Shown here one piece after another: positions 26,704-38,297 of a stretch of 64,000 bases of DNA. The first letter of the stretch is position 1, and each line of letters opens with the position of its first letter. Below the pieces are notes generated by a model. It did not search any database and was not told where the DNA came from. It saw nothing but the letters and a program-made list of their open reading frames with translations. The position numbers and the translations under genes were made by a program. Source of the stretch: Schistocephalus solidus (taxonomy: Eukaryota > Platyhelminthes > Cestoda > Diphyllobothriidea > Diphyllobothriidae); assembly GCA_017591395.1 (NCBI GenBank), contig WEDG01003381.1, forward strand, positions 59,787 through 123,786, written 5' to 3'.

Positions 26704-26733
26704 GCTCACTCACTCACTCACTCACTCACTCAC
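26704..26733 (+). repeat. (TCAC)n microsatellite
   Basis: Seven or so perfect CACT/TCAC units just downstream of the exon G donor. It lies within 30 bp of the splice site, so length variation could in principle affect the nearby intron context. Confidence 0.9.
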
Positions 26734-27476
26734 TTCATTATTCACCACTTTTCTTCTAGCTTGGAGTTAACGCGTAAAGACCTATATGTAATCATATCGA
26801 CATAACCTCATCCTAAACTCACGGCAGATGCAGATCCCTTGTTAGCCGAGATTTTCGTTTCCGTAACAGCAAAACAACGTAGTCAGTTCGTACCATGGCC
26901 ACCCACTAGACCTCAGATTGTTCAGGTATGTTACTTCCATTCAAATCAGATTGGTGTATGAGATAAAATGGGGGAAGGGGGACTTGAAACCGTAAAGGCG
27001 CATTCGTTTCCCTTTATTACTCCTTGCACTAAATGTAAAACTTAGTTATACTGCCAAAGTAAGACTGATCGACATAGTGTCGACTAAAAGACGGGAGACT
27101 GGGATGACCAGTTTGTTAACGACACGTATAGAGCGTTGGTCGACGTTCTTTATGTGACCACTTAACTGGGTCTCTAATATTCTATAAATTTCCTTACTAG
27201 TTAACTCTAAGGTACAACTCACCCCGACTTGCTAATGAGCAATTGGATGGGTAAAGGCGCCGCTCAGATGCCATTCAGCTAAAATCACTTAAAAACGTGC
27301 GAATTGGGTTGACATCTTCATTCTGGCTGTGGTCATCAGCGTCCTACTGAGACGCGAGCCGATCGCTGAGACCTTCCGACTTATATTGGTATGCTATGTC
27401 TCATAGAGAGGTGGCTGAAGGATATGATTCAGATGATTAAATTAAGGCCTGTGGGTTATCTAACATTCATATAACA
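26734..27476. other. intron, nothing recognisable
   Basis: First part of the 6.7-kb intron that holds the telomere-like element and the Penelope-like palindrome. No open frame or RNA gene of note. Confidence 0.5.
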
Positions 27477-27623
27477 GGTGCCCTTACACCAAGTTCTAAG
27501 AAGGGTTAGATTTAGGTTAAGGTTAGATATAAACTTATGAGGGTCAGTGTTAAGGTTAGAAGGGGATAGGGTTACAAATGGTACAAAGGAAAAGGTATTC
27601 CCTTGGAATTTAGCGTAAGGCCA
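27477..27623 (+). mobile_element. MITE-like element with telomere-like core (copy 4)
   Basis: The left end GGTGCCCTTACACCAAGTTC and the right end CCTTGGAATTTAGCGTAAGGCC are inverted relative to one another. The core (27505-27575) is a degenerate run of GGTTAG, TTAGGTTAAGG and AGGGTT units on the + strand. Length is 147 bp. This copy has the clearest right end and was used to recognise the others. Confidence 0.65.
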
Positions 27624-28726
27624 CAGATGGCTAGATTCGTATATTACTGGGTACAACCAAAGTATGTGTAAGCCAAGATCAGTGTGGCTTAAGTGTTGAG
27701 TATTTACGGGGAGCAGCCATGAGGTCTTGATTTGTGTTAAGCTTTTGTCAATGGCTTACTGTGGGGCCACATTTCTTCCTTTTATGCTCCCCGAATGCAT
27801 AAAATGACAATTTTTGATCTGCTTCCATATTGAGGCGCCTAAATATATAAATGAATATAACTTATGTCCAATCACAGTGACAGTGTGAAATAAGAGTGCC
27901 CATGGCTTGACGCTTACCCATTTGATAATGACTATCATAAAGGCGCGATGCTTCCGTTGAACTACATCGCTGACTTGTGTGCAGGGCACCGTTTTCGAAT
28001 GAGCCTTATTCTGCTTTGCTCAGTTACAGCTACATGCGATATTTCAAGTTCATCATGAACTCTACATCGAAAGGAAACGATACAGAGAAAAAAATTGGAT
28101 CACCTTAATGTTTTAGATCCCGCTGAAGTGACATATATCGTTTGAACCTGACTGCAGGAGGAAATGGAAGCGTCCTTTTTTTGACTGATATCGGAGGTGG
28201 TTACGTGTTTACGTCTAATCAAGCATATAGAAATATTACCCATGAAGAAAATACGGACCGGAATGGTCATTTGTGTACATTGCTCGGCATATCTGACGGA
28301 TTGCTGATCGCTTGTCTGTTTGTGACTGCCTGCAAATGTCCCTAACAGGGGTTCCAGGTCCAAAGGAGACGTGCATATTTCGTCTCGCAATCAGTACCGA
28401 TTAGTTAATCCCACAACGAAAAAAAATTGTATCTTTCAGATCGCACTTGAAACACCATGTGCCACACAACACAGTTGGTAAAGATTTGTGGTCAGTGACC
28501 ACATGTCCGTGGTGTTTCCATCCCAAAGAGGGTAAACGCTCCCTGGAGACTGCAGATAAACGCGTAATTGGAATGCTGGTCCTCATAGTCATTGAGGGCG
28601 ATACTATTTCATTTATTCAGAAGAAGAAGAGGCCATCACTCGAAAATTGTGTTTAATCGCATGACTTTTCAGATTCCTCTTGAACCCAACATCAGGAACA
28701 TACATAGAAAGGGGTACTTGGAACGG
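27624..28726. other. intron, nothing recognisable
   Basis: Short open frames on both strands, none with a recognisable product. The segment ends where the outer boundary of the left Penelope-like copy begins. Confidence 0.45.
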
Positions 28727-30773
28727 GGTTGCCAGTCGAACACCGGCCTAATATCGCTGGCAGTCCTCGTGTTCATCGCTGGGGATCGTAGTTGATGCGG
28801 TGATTGCTTCTTGGTCCGTAACCGAGTCGGTAACGGCCGTGATTTCATCACCGTTGTCGATTCCTGGCGCGACAACTACTCGACAATTTGGCTCGCTGTC
28901 ATCGGGACTACTGGTCACCTGCATCTTGCCCGCGTGGCTAGCAATTTCGCCCAGACAAAATCGCAGCCCAGAATTTGGAGCTGCGAGATCATTGCGCTTA
29001 TTAATCGACTGCGGGCCAGAGAACCATGACTCAAGCGGTTCAGGGCTCACGCGGTTGTCAGCCCTTGCGAGAATTTCGGCCTCCGCAAACTTCGAGGTGT
29101 GGCCGGGTCCCGCCGTATTAGCCGCAAATTGGGAGTTAGTGTCTTTACTCCTCACTGCTTTCGCGTGCTCGGCCATTCGTGTGGAGAGTTTCTCCGACGT
29201 AGTTGCTTTGTCCACTACTGTACTTGACTCAATAAATGACTCCAGACGTTTTTTGCCGTGGTAGTGGTTCTTTTGGCCCCATTATTTGGCAACTGATAGT
29301 AACGTCTGGCTAGTGTGCAACTCTAACTCCGAGCAATGCAAGAAGGCAGCTAACGGCTTCTGAGATGCTATTCACGTACGGTAGCGCTCCCCAAAATTTG
29401 GTGCTGATGCGGTTCTGTATTTCGCCTTGGGTGCGCATGCAACTGCCAACAAAGTTGCGTGGTTAGCCGTTTGCTCTGAATACCCGTAGAAGGTACTGCA
29501 CTTCGGAAACCTTGTCTTCGGTTTCGCTGCAGTGGGTCGCAACACGCTGATATAGTGCCCGTACGCAACTGCGTTTGTGACTGTTTGGTGGTTGATGTTA
29601 AAGCTTAATACTTGCGTTGTATTTGTCGCTTTCCTGAATACTTTAGTTTTAGCGCTACCACAATCTTTGCGACAAAGAAGGACATCAAGGAAGGCTAGCT
29701 GGTCGTTTTCTTCTTCCTCCATCGTGAATTGGATGCCAGGGAAGACGCCGTTGAGGTGTTATTTGAATGCCAGCATCTGACCCCGTTCGATGATGATGAA
29801 GGTGTCGTCCAAATACCGAGCCCAGAATATTGGTCTGTGGTGTTGGAAGACAAGTGATTCCAGCCGTTATACGACCGCTTCATCTATGAGTCCCGAGATC
29901 GGTGAACCCATCGGTGTGCCTTTCACCTGCTCGTAGATTCTTCCGTCCAACATGAAGTACGTTTGTAGGCCGAGCTTCAGGAGTTGGATGATTTGTGCGT
30001 ATCCGAGGCGATTCTCCGTTTCATTGTTTTTGCTTTGGAGGAGTAATTCGACGGGCTCGACTGTCAGATCCTGGGGAATGGAAGTAAAAAGAGACGTGAC
30101 ATTAAAAGATATCATAACGCCATTTGGCAGGAGACGTACCTCTTTAAGTTTCTCCAAGTATTGGATTGAAGAGCTGACTGTGGTCTCTGAATCCATGGTT
30201 AGAAATTTAAGGTACTGAAACAGCTACTTTGCCAGTCCGTAAGTTGGAGTGCCTCTGAGTGATACAAGAGGCCGGAGAGGAACGCCCTCTTTTTGCACCT
30301 TTGGATGACTATAGAATCGGGCTAAGGCCGTTTCTTTTGCTCTGGCCATGCGGCGGTCGATCGGCGATATTGAACCTGAGTTCTCTAGTGCCAACAACGT
30401 CGAATTAATTTCGTATGTCAGCGTTTTTACAGGGTTGGTTTCGCATGGGACGTAGAACTGGCGATCCGCCTGCAAACCTTTAGCTTTCCGAAGGTATTAT
30501 GTCTTGTCGAATACGAACGTGGAACGCCCATTGTCAGCAGGCAATTTAAGAATATTCTTGTTGGCCTAGAGTTACTTTTCTTCCTCGCATTCGACCTTGG
30601 AGAGCTTTTCGCGTGGTCTATGAGCTGTGACGAGGGACAATACTGGGTGTCGGATATAAATTTTTCTTTCGTCGGTTGCTTCCGTTTGGTTGAGGATTGA
30701 CTCCATTGCCGCAATCATGCTGGCAGGTTTGGCATCACTTGTTTTCAATGAGGATTCATGCCATAAAAACCTG
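28727..30773 (-). mobile_element. Penelope-like retroelement, left copy (minus strand)
   Basis: On the minus strand, in order from 30773: an N-terminal segment with SILNQTEATDERK (about 30700-30650) and KLPADNGRSTFVFDKT (about 30550); ADRQFYVPC and ALARFYSHPKV with PLVSLRGTPTYG (30475-30224); an RT palm starting MDSETTVSSSIQYLEKL with ISFNVTSLFTSIP (30196-29867) and QVKGTPMGSPISG; the catalytic RYLDDTFIIIE box (near 29820); then a C-terminal GIY-YIG-type domain remnant with LESWFSGPQSINKRNDL (29215-28748). The order RT then GIY-YIG is that of EN(+) Penelope-like elements, which integrate by target-primed reverse transcription. In-frame stops and frameshifts break it into at least five frames, so it is inactive. 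Confidence 0.85.
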
Positions 30774-32537
30774 CAGAATACCTTCGGAAAGTTAAAAGCT
30801 TGCTGGCGGATCGCCAGTTCTACGTCCCATGCGAAACCAACCTTGTAAAAACGCTGACATACGAAATTAATTCGACGTTATTGGCACTAGAGAACTCAGG
30901 TGCAATATCGCCGATCGACCGCCGCATGGCCAGAGCAAAAGAAACGGCCTTAGCCCGATTCTATAGTCATCCAAAGGTGCACAAGGAGGGCGTTCCTCTC
31001 CGGCCCCTTGTATCACTCAGAGGCACTCCAACTTACGGACTGGCAAAGTAGCTGTTTCAGTACCTTAAATTTCTAACCATGGATTCAGAGACCACAGTCA
31101 GCTCTTCAATCCAATACTTGGAGAAACTTAAAGAGGTACGTCTCCTGCCAAATGGCGTTATGATATCTTTTAATGTCACGTCTCTTTTTACTTCCATTCC
31201 CCAGGATCTGACAGTCAAGCCCGTCGAATTACTCCTCCAAAGCAAAAACAATGAAACGGAGAATCGCCTCGGATACGCACAAATCATCCAACTCCTGAAG
31301 CTCGGCCTGCAAACGTACTTCATGTTGGACGGAAGAATCTACGAGCAGGTGAAAGGCACACCGATGGTTTCACCGATCTCGGGACTCAAAGATGAAGCGG
31401 TCGTATAACGGCTGGAATCACTTGTCTTCCAAAACCACAGACCAATATTCGGGGCTCGGTATTTGGACGACACCTTCATCATCATCGAACGGGATCAGAT
31501 GCTGGCATTCAAAGAACACCTCAACGGCGTCTTCCCTGGCATCCAATTCACGATGGAGGAAGAAGAAAACGACCAGCTAGCCTTCCTTGATGTCCTTCTT
31601 TGTCGCAAAGATTGTGGTAGCCTTAAAACTAAAGTATTCAGGAAAGCGACAAATACAACGCAAGTATTAAGCTTTAACATCAACCACCCAAACAGTCACA
31701 AACGCAGTTGCGTACGGGCACTATATCAGCGTGTTGCGACCCACTGCAGCGAAACAGAAGACAAGGTTGCCGAAGTGCAGTACCTTCTACGGGTATTCAG
31801 AGCAAACGGCTAACCACGCAACTTTGTTGGCAGTTGCATGCGCACCCAAGGCGAAATACAGAACCGCATCAGCACCAAATTTTGGCGAGCGCTAACGTAC
31901 GTGAAGAACGTCTCAGTAGCCATTAGCTGCCTTCTCGCATTTCTCGGAGTTAGAGTTGCACACTGACCAGACGTTACTATCAGTCGCCAAATAATGGAGC
32001 CAAAAGAACCACTACCATGGCAAGGAGCGTCTGGAGTCGTTTATCGAGTCTAGTGCAGTAATGTACAAAGCAACTACGTCGAAGAAACTCCGCACGCAGA
32101 AGCAGTGAGGAGTAAAGACACTAACTCCCAATTTGCGGCTAATACGGCGGGACCCGGCCACACCTCGAAGTTTGCGGAGGCCGAAATTCTCGCAAGGGCT
32201 GACAACCGCGTGAGCCCTGAACCGCTTGAGTCATGGTTCTCTGGCCCGCAGTCGATTAATAAGCGCAATGATCTCGCAGCTCCAAATTCTGGGCTGCGAT
32301 TTTGTCTGGGCGAAATTGCTAGCCACGCGGGCAAGATGCAGGTGACCAGTAGTCCCGATGACAGCGAGCCAAATTGTCGAGTAGTTGTCGCGCCAGGAAT
32401 CGACAACGGTGATGAAATCACGGCCGTTACCGACTCGGGTACGAACCAAGAAGCAATCACCGCATCAACTACGAGCCCCAGCGATGAACACGAGGACTGC
32501 CAGCCATAGTAGGCCGGGGTTTGACTGGCAACCACGC
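30774..32537 (+). mobile_element. Penelope-like retroelement, right copy (plus strand, 5' truncated)
   Basis: This copy is a close mirror of the left one. It starts at GAATACCTTCGGAAAG (YLRK...LLADRQFYVPC), then the RT region (31079-31408 and 31392-31813, with RYLDDTFIIIERDQ at about 31460), and the GIY-YIG part (32105-32509, AEILARADNRVSPEPLESWF). It lacks about 275 nt of N-terminal sequence that the left copy retains. A stop after SGLKDEAVV, a shift before the catalytic box and further stops inactivate it. Similarity to the left copy ends on both sides just past GACTGGCAACC, which marks the common 3' end. Residue differences are few (for example GTPMVSP against GTPMGSP), so both copies are recent relatives. 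Confidence 0.85.
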
Positions 32538-32789
32538 CCTTTCAATGCAGCGCAACTCGTACCCCAAGTTCCCTTTTCTGCAACTGTTTCTGAGGATGGT
32601 TTCAAGAGAGAATCCAAAACGTCAGGCGAGTAAACAGCATGTTCGTGTGTTCACCTTTACTTGTTCTGAGCTTCTTCTTGGAACTCGCTTGTATGCTTCT
32701 ATCTGCAATTTCATTGATTATAAGGCAATAAAAGGGAATGTGAAACACCCCGACTTCAGGAGGCTTGCGCGGATTTCCTGGGACATTAT

Positions 32790-33182
32790 GATTAATGAAT
32801 GAAAGTTTTTGGCAGATTTGAATAATTCATTTTACCCGTTGGGAAAAATCGGTGGCCTCGGTGAGATTTGTACCCACGACAGCAAGAAAAATGTTTTAGT
32901 GCAACCCACGATCTAACCCCCCTGGTGCTACGAGGTCCCCACCGGGAGCTGTAATTGTACTCACACTTGGGTCAAGTTATCCCCCCAGCCTACTGCAACG
33001 AATGGAATCCACTAAATCTGATACAGTACGCTGACTGCCCAAGCAAAAGTTCAATCAGGAATCTAGAATCCTCCAGGTGCAATTAATTAGTAGGGGGTTT
33101 TTGGCGTTGGCTGTACTAAAGTCTTCCCTTGCTATCCTAGTTCCGAAGCCTTTTAAGGCTGCCGAGGTTTTCACAATTGGGT
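32790..33182 (+). repeat. SINE family B-related sequence
   Basis: TTTTTGGCAGATTTGAATAAT, GGCCTCGGTGAGATTTG, CAGCCTACTGCAACGAATGGAATCC, CAATCAGGAATCTAGAATCCTCC, GGGGGTTTTTGGC and GCCGAGGTTTTCACAATTGGGTC also occur at 39960-40160 and within the tandem array up to 40850. The segment is therefore a rearranged dispersed copy of that family. It directly precedes a telomere-like tract. Confidence 0.6.
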
Positions 33183-33263
33183 CACATGCATTATGGTTAG
33201 TTTCAGGGTTAGGGTTGAGTTCAGGGTTGTGGTTTGTTTTAGGGGTAGTGGTGGCGTTAGTGT
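33183..33263 (+). repeat. degenerate telomere-like tract (possible copy 5)
   Basis: GGTTAGTTTCAGGGTTAGGG and further GGGTTGTGG/TTTTAGGGG units form a G-rich degenerate TTAGGG-like run. The inverted ends seen in the other copies are not clear here, so it may be a partial element or an independent tract. Confidence 0.45.
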
Positions 33264-33376
33264 ATGACTTGACACTGCTTAACCTTCGTGGAATTTTGCG
33301 CAAACCCACCTGCATTTCCAGGGTGTTTGTAACTCCTTGCCTTTCCTATAATAATTTGTTTACTTTCTAACCACAG

Positions 33377-33430
33377 GGCCAATTTTTCCTGCTTTCTGTC
33401 TTGGCACTCTTGGACCGGCCCTACGTCATG
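33377..33430 (+). CDS. DUF389-family membrane protein, exon H
   Basis: Eighteen codons in phase 0/0 between TTTCTAACCACAG and GTAAGT: GQFFLLSVLALLDRPYVM. It follows LLPPAVNC of exon G, where bacterial and animal DUF389 proteins continue with a Gly and a hydrophobic helix. It joins exon I in phase. Short, but both splice sites are strong and the content is as expected. Confidence 0.8.
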
Positions 33431-35399
33431 GTAAGTCTCATTATTCAAGTTGCTATAAAAGCCAATAAGGAGGTTGTAGAGGCTTCTGAAGGTGCCTCTG
33501 CCTCTTTTCAGTGTTTCAGCACACAGATTTGGTTCTGGGTTAAGGCATTGCCGCCTCTTATTTCCTTATCCTGAACTTTCGCAATAACTGAAGTTAGTTT
33601 TCTAACTATCAGAAATAAAGTTTGCTTTTTTGTACGTTATAACGCACCAAAAGTGATTTCCAGACTGAAATCTAAAAAAACTTTTTTTTTTCACTACTGA
33701 ACGGGAACATTGGAGTCTAAGGGGAACACTTCGACTCACTTAGATTGCCTCACTTTTGATCTCACTCAATATATCTGAAGAGTGGTTACAATGCTACCTA
33801 GCTGTCTTTTGTTTCGTTACTGTTGCCAACTCGAATTACAAATTCTGACAATTCCGCTGCACGACCAGCCTAGTTGCTTACTTACGTAGCAATTTTTCCG
33901 GCATACCTAACCTATGGCACGTTTATCTGAACTACATGGCATCAATTCAAATAAGGGCTATTGCGTCCATCGCTCCGTCGTAATCACCTTTTCCGCCACG
34001 CTTCTGTGAGCCATCGAGTATTCTTTCTTATATGGTGAGTCACCTAAAGTTCGCCCTACCGGTCTTTTCACGTCATGTGAACTGGTTTTGGGGACCCGAA
34101 TTCAAACCACACCAGCTGAGGCCAGAGGCGAGTGGCACTGAGTCATAATAACTGCGTGGTCGATGTACGGGCTCCTCACGACACTTACCCATGGACTTTT
34201 AAGATGCGTGTACCCGCAGATCGTCCATCACGTTGTTCTGACTCCTCCCCCGGCCTAGCGTCCCGAATGAATGCATCTGACGAACGTAGACCACATCGGC
34301 GGTCTTCATCTTGTCTGCGTAGTATTTTCAAGGTTTGGATGCCACCAGGAAACGGACTTCTATGTTTTCATATATTTCAGTACCATACTCTCAACGAGCT
34401 CTCACTTCTTCGAATCAGAAAAAAACTTTTCCCGGGTTCTTGAGATAGCATCTTTTTATTTAAGCACTTTTTTAATCAATACATCATATATCTTTATATA
34501 ATACACCTCTTCTAATTAAAATATACCTCAGACCCTTTCATGCTAAGAATTTTTAAATCAGCTCGACAAATTTGCTTATAAGACATAGAAGTACGGGCTT
34601 ATTCTTCTATGGAAAATAACTGTTGACGCAAATTGCTGCTTCCCAATCAATTGTGATGGACATTTGAAAAGCTAGTGCACTTTTAGTGTCACAGTCTAAT
34701 CGCCAAAAAAAGTGAGCGTTCTTTTAAAATCTAAATCGTTGATACGTTGATAGCCATTTAGACACTTGCCACTGAGGGTGTGAAACTTTGTTTTACGACA
34801 ATGAATTCGGAACTATGCCACTAATTACCCTTCCCTTATCTGCAAAGAACAGCGGAGGTTCTTACTGAGTTTGGCGACTTACCACTCGGCATAATTCCCA
34901 GCAGCTACTCGGTATGCCGCCAGTTTTTGAGGTTTCGGCAAATATTATGGCATTTTAAAGAGAGGCATTTAGAGAGTCCTTTTTGCGTTCATCTTCAGGA
35001 AGTAACATATCTTTGCATAAAAGAAGCTTTAAAACTAGCCATTCAATTTACTTCAAAACATAAATTTAAGTTTCGTCTCCCCAATGTTTGCTGAGCGACG
35101 TGCTACGCCCTGTCTGTCGAGGATATTTCATTGTTCCCTCCCCTCGTCAGCGTAACCTCCTGACTCTCAAAAATTACCGGCCTAAGGTCGCCTCAGGTCG
35201 CATACTTTGTTCGTGGCCGGGCACATCCATCAGACTGCATGAACGGTCACAATAAGGTGCCAAAGTGTTTCATAATTACGTCCCCTGTTATAAGCAAAAT
35301 ACTACGCTTATTGAATTTGTAGGAACGTTGAAAACAAATGCGGAAAGCATGCACGAATTAAGAAACGCGGCAAGATGAACCCTTTCTTCCCCTGTAATA
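33431..35399. other. intron, nothing recognisable
   Basis: First part of the 2.6-kb intron between exons H and I. Overlapping open frames around 34130-34500 show no family resemblance. Confidence 0.5.
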
Positions 35400-35567
35400 T
35401 AGGTATTCTTGCATTGACTTTGAAAGAAACTAGAGTTCGGGTTAAGGTAAGGTTCCAGTTAGGGTTAAAGTTAGGTTTAAGGTTACGGTTTGAGTTAGGG
35501 TTACCATTAGGTTTAGAGTTCGAACACAAAAATATTTGCACCTATTGGAATTTACATCAAGAACACC
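35400..35567 (+). mobile_element. MITE-like element with telomere-like core (copy 6)
   Basis: The core 35435-35515 (GGGTTAAGGTAAGG, AGTTAGGGTTAAAGTTAGG, GAGTTAGGGTTACC) is the most regular telomere-like run in the window. The right end CTATTGGAATTTACATCAAG matches the TTGGAATTTAGCGTAAGG end of copy 4. The left end is diverged. It lies 480 bp upstream of exon I. Confidence 0.55.
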
Positions 35568-36047
35568 TGCATCCCTAGGCGTGCGGTTTGCTGTTTCCGT
35601 ATATTTCTGTGCTTTTTCCCGAAAGATATTTGAACTTGTGCCTACGAGGATCTGCAACCAGAGGCAATAATGTTGTCGTGCACAATTTCTCGCGGAAGCA
35701 TGGGCCAGGCTAGCTTGTTTTGCACCCTCATTTAGGTATCATTTCCACTTAAAACCATAGTCGACGATGTTGACTGATATAACATGCGTCTTATCAGGAC
35801 AAATTCCTCTCGGTTGAGCCCACTCTACTTTTAATGCCACCCTATGTCTATGATCTCTTGTTTATTTTGCGTGCTACTGTCCCGGATGGTAAGTAAGTAT
35901 GACTTATTTCGCATCGGATGCGTGGAAAAGCGTTTTTGTACTGAAAGGTAACTTCAAACTCCCTGACCTTGCCTTTTGCCTATGCGCTCGAGCTATTACA
36001 ATATTTTTAGCAAGTGTCTGATCTTGGCTGCATTTCTCTCTTTTCAG

Positions 36048-36248
36048 AAAACTTCTATGGCTTTGGAAGCTTCTAAGAACACAACGCAAATGTACTGCGA
36101 CTACTGGTGGATACAGAAATACAATCTGGTCTACGTTGATAATTTATGTGAGGCACCCAAAGAGTTTGCTCTTCTGGGCACAGTCTCCTTCTGTCTCACC
36201 CTCTTGAACATTGTTCTTATCATTATAACTGGATACTCCGTAAACTGG
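36048..36248 (+). CDS. DUF389-family membrane protein, exon I (last TM)
   Basis: Sixty-seven codons in phase 0/0, with acceptor TTTCTCTCTTTTCAG and donor GTAGGT. It starts KTSMALEASKNTTQMYCDYW. It has a possible N-glycosylation site (NTT) in a polar loop, then EAPKEFALLGTVSFCLTLLN and a second hydrophobic run ending IIITGYSVNW. The 'EFA.L...S.CLTL.NI' helix is the last conserved membrane segment of animal DUF389 proteins. The polar, W/Y-rich first half is a lineage-specific extra loop as far as I can tell. Confidence 0.85.
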
Positions 36249-36664
36249 GTAGGTTGGTCAAACCTTGTCCCTCTTCGTTTTTCTCCCATCACAACTTTAA
36301 GTTTTTAGACTCTATTTTTTTATACAATGGAAACCTTTTGACAGAAGTATATTGCCAAGTCTCCTTGCCATCACGGTTTATCAGACTAATATGGAATACA
36401 CTGCAGCATTTCAGACCAAACTTTTGAATCGTTAACGCTTCATACATAGAGAGATCGGCTTTTTGTTGGGGATATGCATTCGTGTTACAATGGGTCCTTC
36501 TTAGTGTGATTTTGTGGCATGTCCCCTTGTTCTTAAATCCTAATCTGGCTTGCGTAGTTTGATTGCACAGCAGTTCGACCGCCGCATCCAACGAGGGGCC
36601 CACCGTGTGCTCCACAGACTCTGAATTTCACATGAATTAGTTTGAAGATGTTTTAGATATGCGC

Positions 36665-36668
<4 letters not shown>

Positions 36669-36737
<69 letters not shown>
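36669..36737 (+). repeat. (TC)n microsatellite, 69 bp
   Basis: A perfect TC dinucleotide run. It sits at the edge of an inverted family C repeat, where other copies have only a short CT tract, so it probably expanded from that. Spurious Ser-Leu and Arg-Glu frames overlap it. Confidence 0.97.
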
Positions 36738-36742
<5 letters not shown>

Positions 36743-36965
36743 CCATCAATCCACCTCTGCCCCGTGTCAAGACGGAGTCAAGAAGACCGGAGGCAGGTGG
36801 ATGGCGTGGCTCAAGCCTGCATTTACGCAGGCCACTATGGCCCCCATGTTTGGCATTTTTTATGGGAGCGCAACCAGAATAACGTCTGCCTTGCCCTGGT
36901 GTAGTCGTCGTGTTGGTCCAACGCATCAACCACGTGACCCTTTTGGGGGGCACAGTTTGAGCACC
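36738..36965 (-). repeat. dispersed repeat family C, copy 4 (inverted)
   Basis: CCCCGTGTCAAGACGGAGTC, AAGAAGACCGGAGGC, CCCCCATGTTTGGCATTTTT, TATGGGAGCGCAACC, GTTGGTCCAACGCATC and CCACGTGACCCTTTTGGGGG read as the inverse of the copy at 63655-63940. It shows a family end GTGCCCCCCAAAAGGGTCACG when read on the minus strand. Confidence 0.75.
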
Positions 36966-38090
36966 CAGTAACTACGTGAGACTATGGATGCTGCTTTGTG
37001 CCGCACAAGTCGTCACTGTCCCCTGAATTTGGCTTACCAGTGAAATACGACGTGGATGAATGGACCGAGCGCGGTCAGTGGTTCGCAATTCTCCCTCACT
37101 GTAATCCCACGTATGCGGCAGCCACCACCGACTGGTGAGGCAGGAATGGTCGTCGGAGAGTGTGACGAATTATTTCTACTCAAAAGTTATATTCTCGTAT
37201 AGACCGAAGTCTGTAGAATTTAGTGGCTATTGGCCTTCAAGCGTTTTCTTTCGGAGATGGGCAAAGGCTGCAAATCTCTGCCCCCGGATCCTAAAGGCTA
37301 GACGGCTATCTGATTTTTTCATCTCTATCTGGTACCGTAATTCTCATATCACATGGCACAGATCCGTGTTTATTGACTGGCTAATAGCTGTAATAATTCC
37401 AGAGACTTCTAACATGGGATGGGGGTGATTATTTCCTTATTGTGATCCGCAAACAGCATCCGATGTAAATTTGCTCCATCTCCGTCGCAGCCGAAAGGAT
37501 TGGAGCCCGTAAACTCAAATGGGAACCAAATAGTTAAAAAAGGACTAGTTCCCACCGGCTCGTGGTAAAGTCCCTGTTTATGGGCCAAAAGTTAGGACCA
37601 ATTATGACAAATGAACCATGACTGGTCATTCTAATCTTCCTTTGTCTTTGTGGGTAATGCAACTCGAGGAAAATTTCGCTGCAAGTAAATCTATTTCACT
37701 GAACCGGTGAGTTTTGGTTTTGGTTTGGGAACGGAGAAAGATACGACAAGCATTAAGCAGTCCTTCCTGCACAATTAAAATTTGAATTTTGGCGAAATTG
37801 CTGAAATATCATGGCCACTCCAGCACTTGCCAGCACTCCAGCACTCGCATGCTGCCTAGTTGATTGATTCCTAGACGAATTTTGAGCCAAAAAGGGGGGG
37901 GCGCAGAGTGTCTTCTACAGATCAAAGAATACAAGTCGTTCGTCACCAACAGTCAACCTTTCTTAGGAGCTCATCAAGTAACTGACTTGTGTAGTGTTGC
38001 AATCGAGCACTTCCTGATGTTCGTCAGTATCTCAGTGTCTTAACATAAAGCTAAGGATGCTACTTGTTGACCAACCCGCATTTTTTTCAG

Positions 38091-38159
38091 TTGAAAGATC
38101 TGGTGCCAAAATCCTTCACCAATGAGGAGACCCGAATTTTCTACACGAAGGATCTAAAG
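38091..38159 (+). CDS. DUF389-family membrane protein, exon J (followed by GC donor)
   Basis: Twenty-three codons in phase 0/0 after the acceptor GCATTTTTTTCAG: LKDLVPKSFTNEETRIFYTK plus DLK. The donor is AAG|GCAAGT, the consensus form of the minor GC-AG class, and reading on into the intron meets no homology. It starts the cytosolic tail after the last membrane segment. The two flanking exons are in the same phase, which supports the GC donor over any nearby GT. Confidence 0.75.
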
Positions 38160-38297
38160 GCAAGTACAGTCCAGCATTATAATAAAAGAGGCTCCATCTT
38201 GATTGGTTTTATCCAATATAGAACCAACTCTCGTTTGCTTTCTCGCATTTTGAATTCCAGTACATCCAAATGTTGTTTACGCTTACTTATCTTACAG

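Noticed and set aside
28800..29264. 154-codon plus-strand frame, and its mirror at 32074-32535 on the minus strand
   Set aside because: These are antisense shadows of the GIY-YIG part of the two Penelope-like copies.
36540..36953. Minus-strand frame with an Arg-Glu repeat
   Set aside because: It combines the (TC)n tract with a family C repeat that has no coding conservation among its copies.
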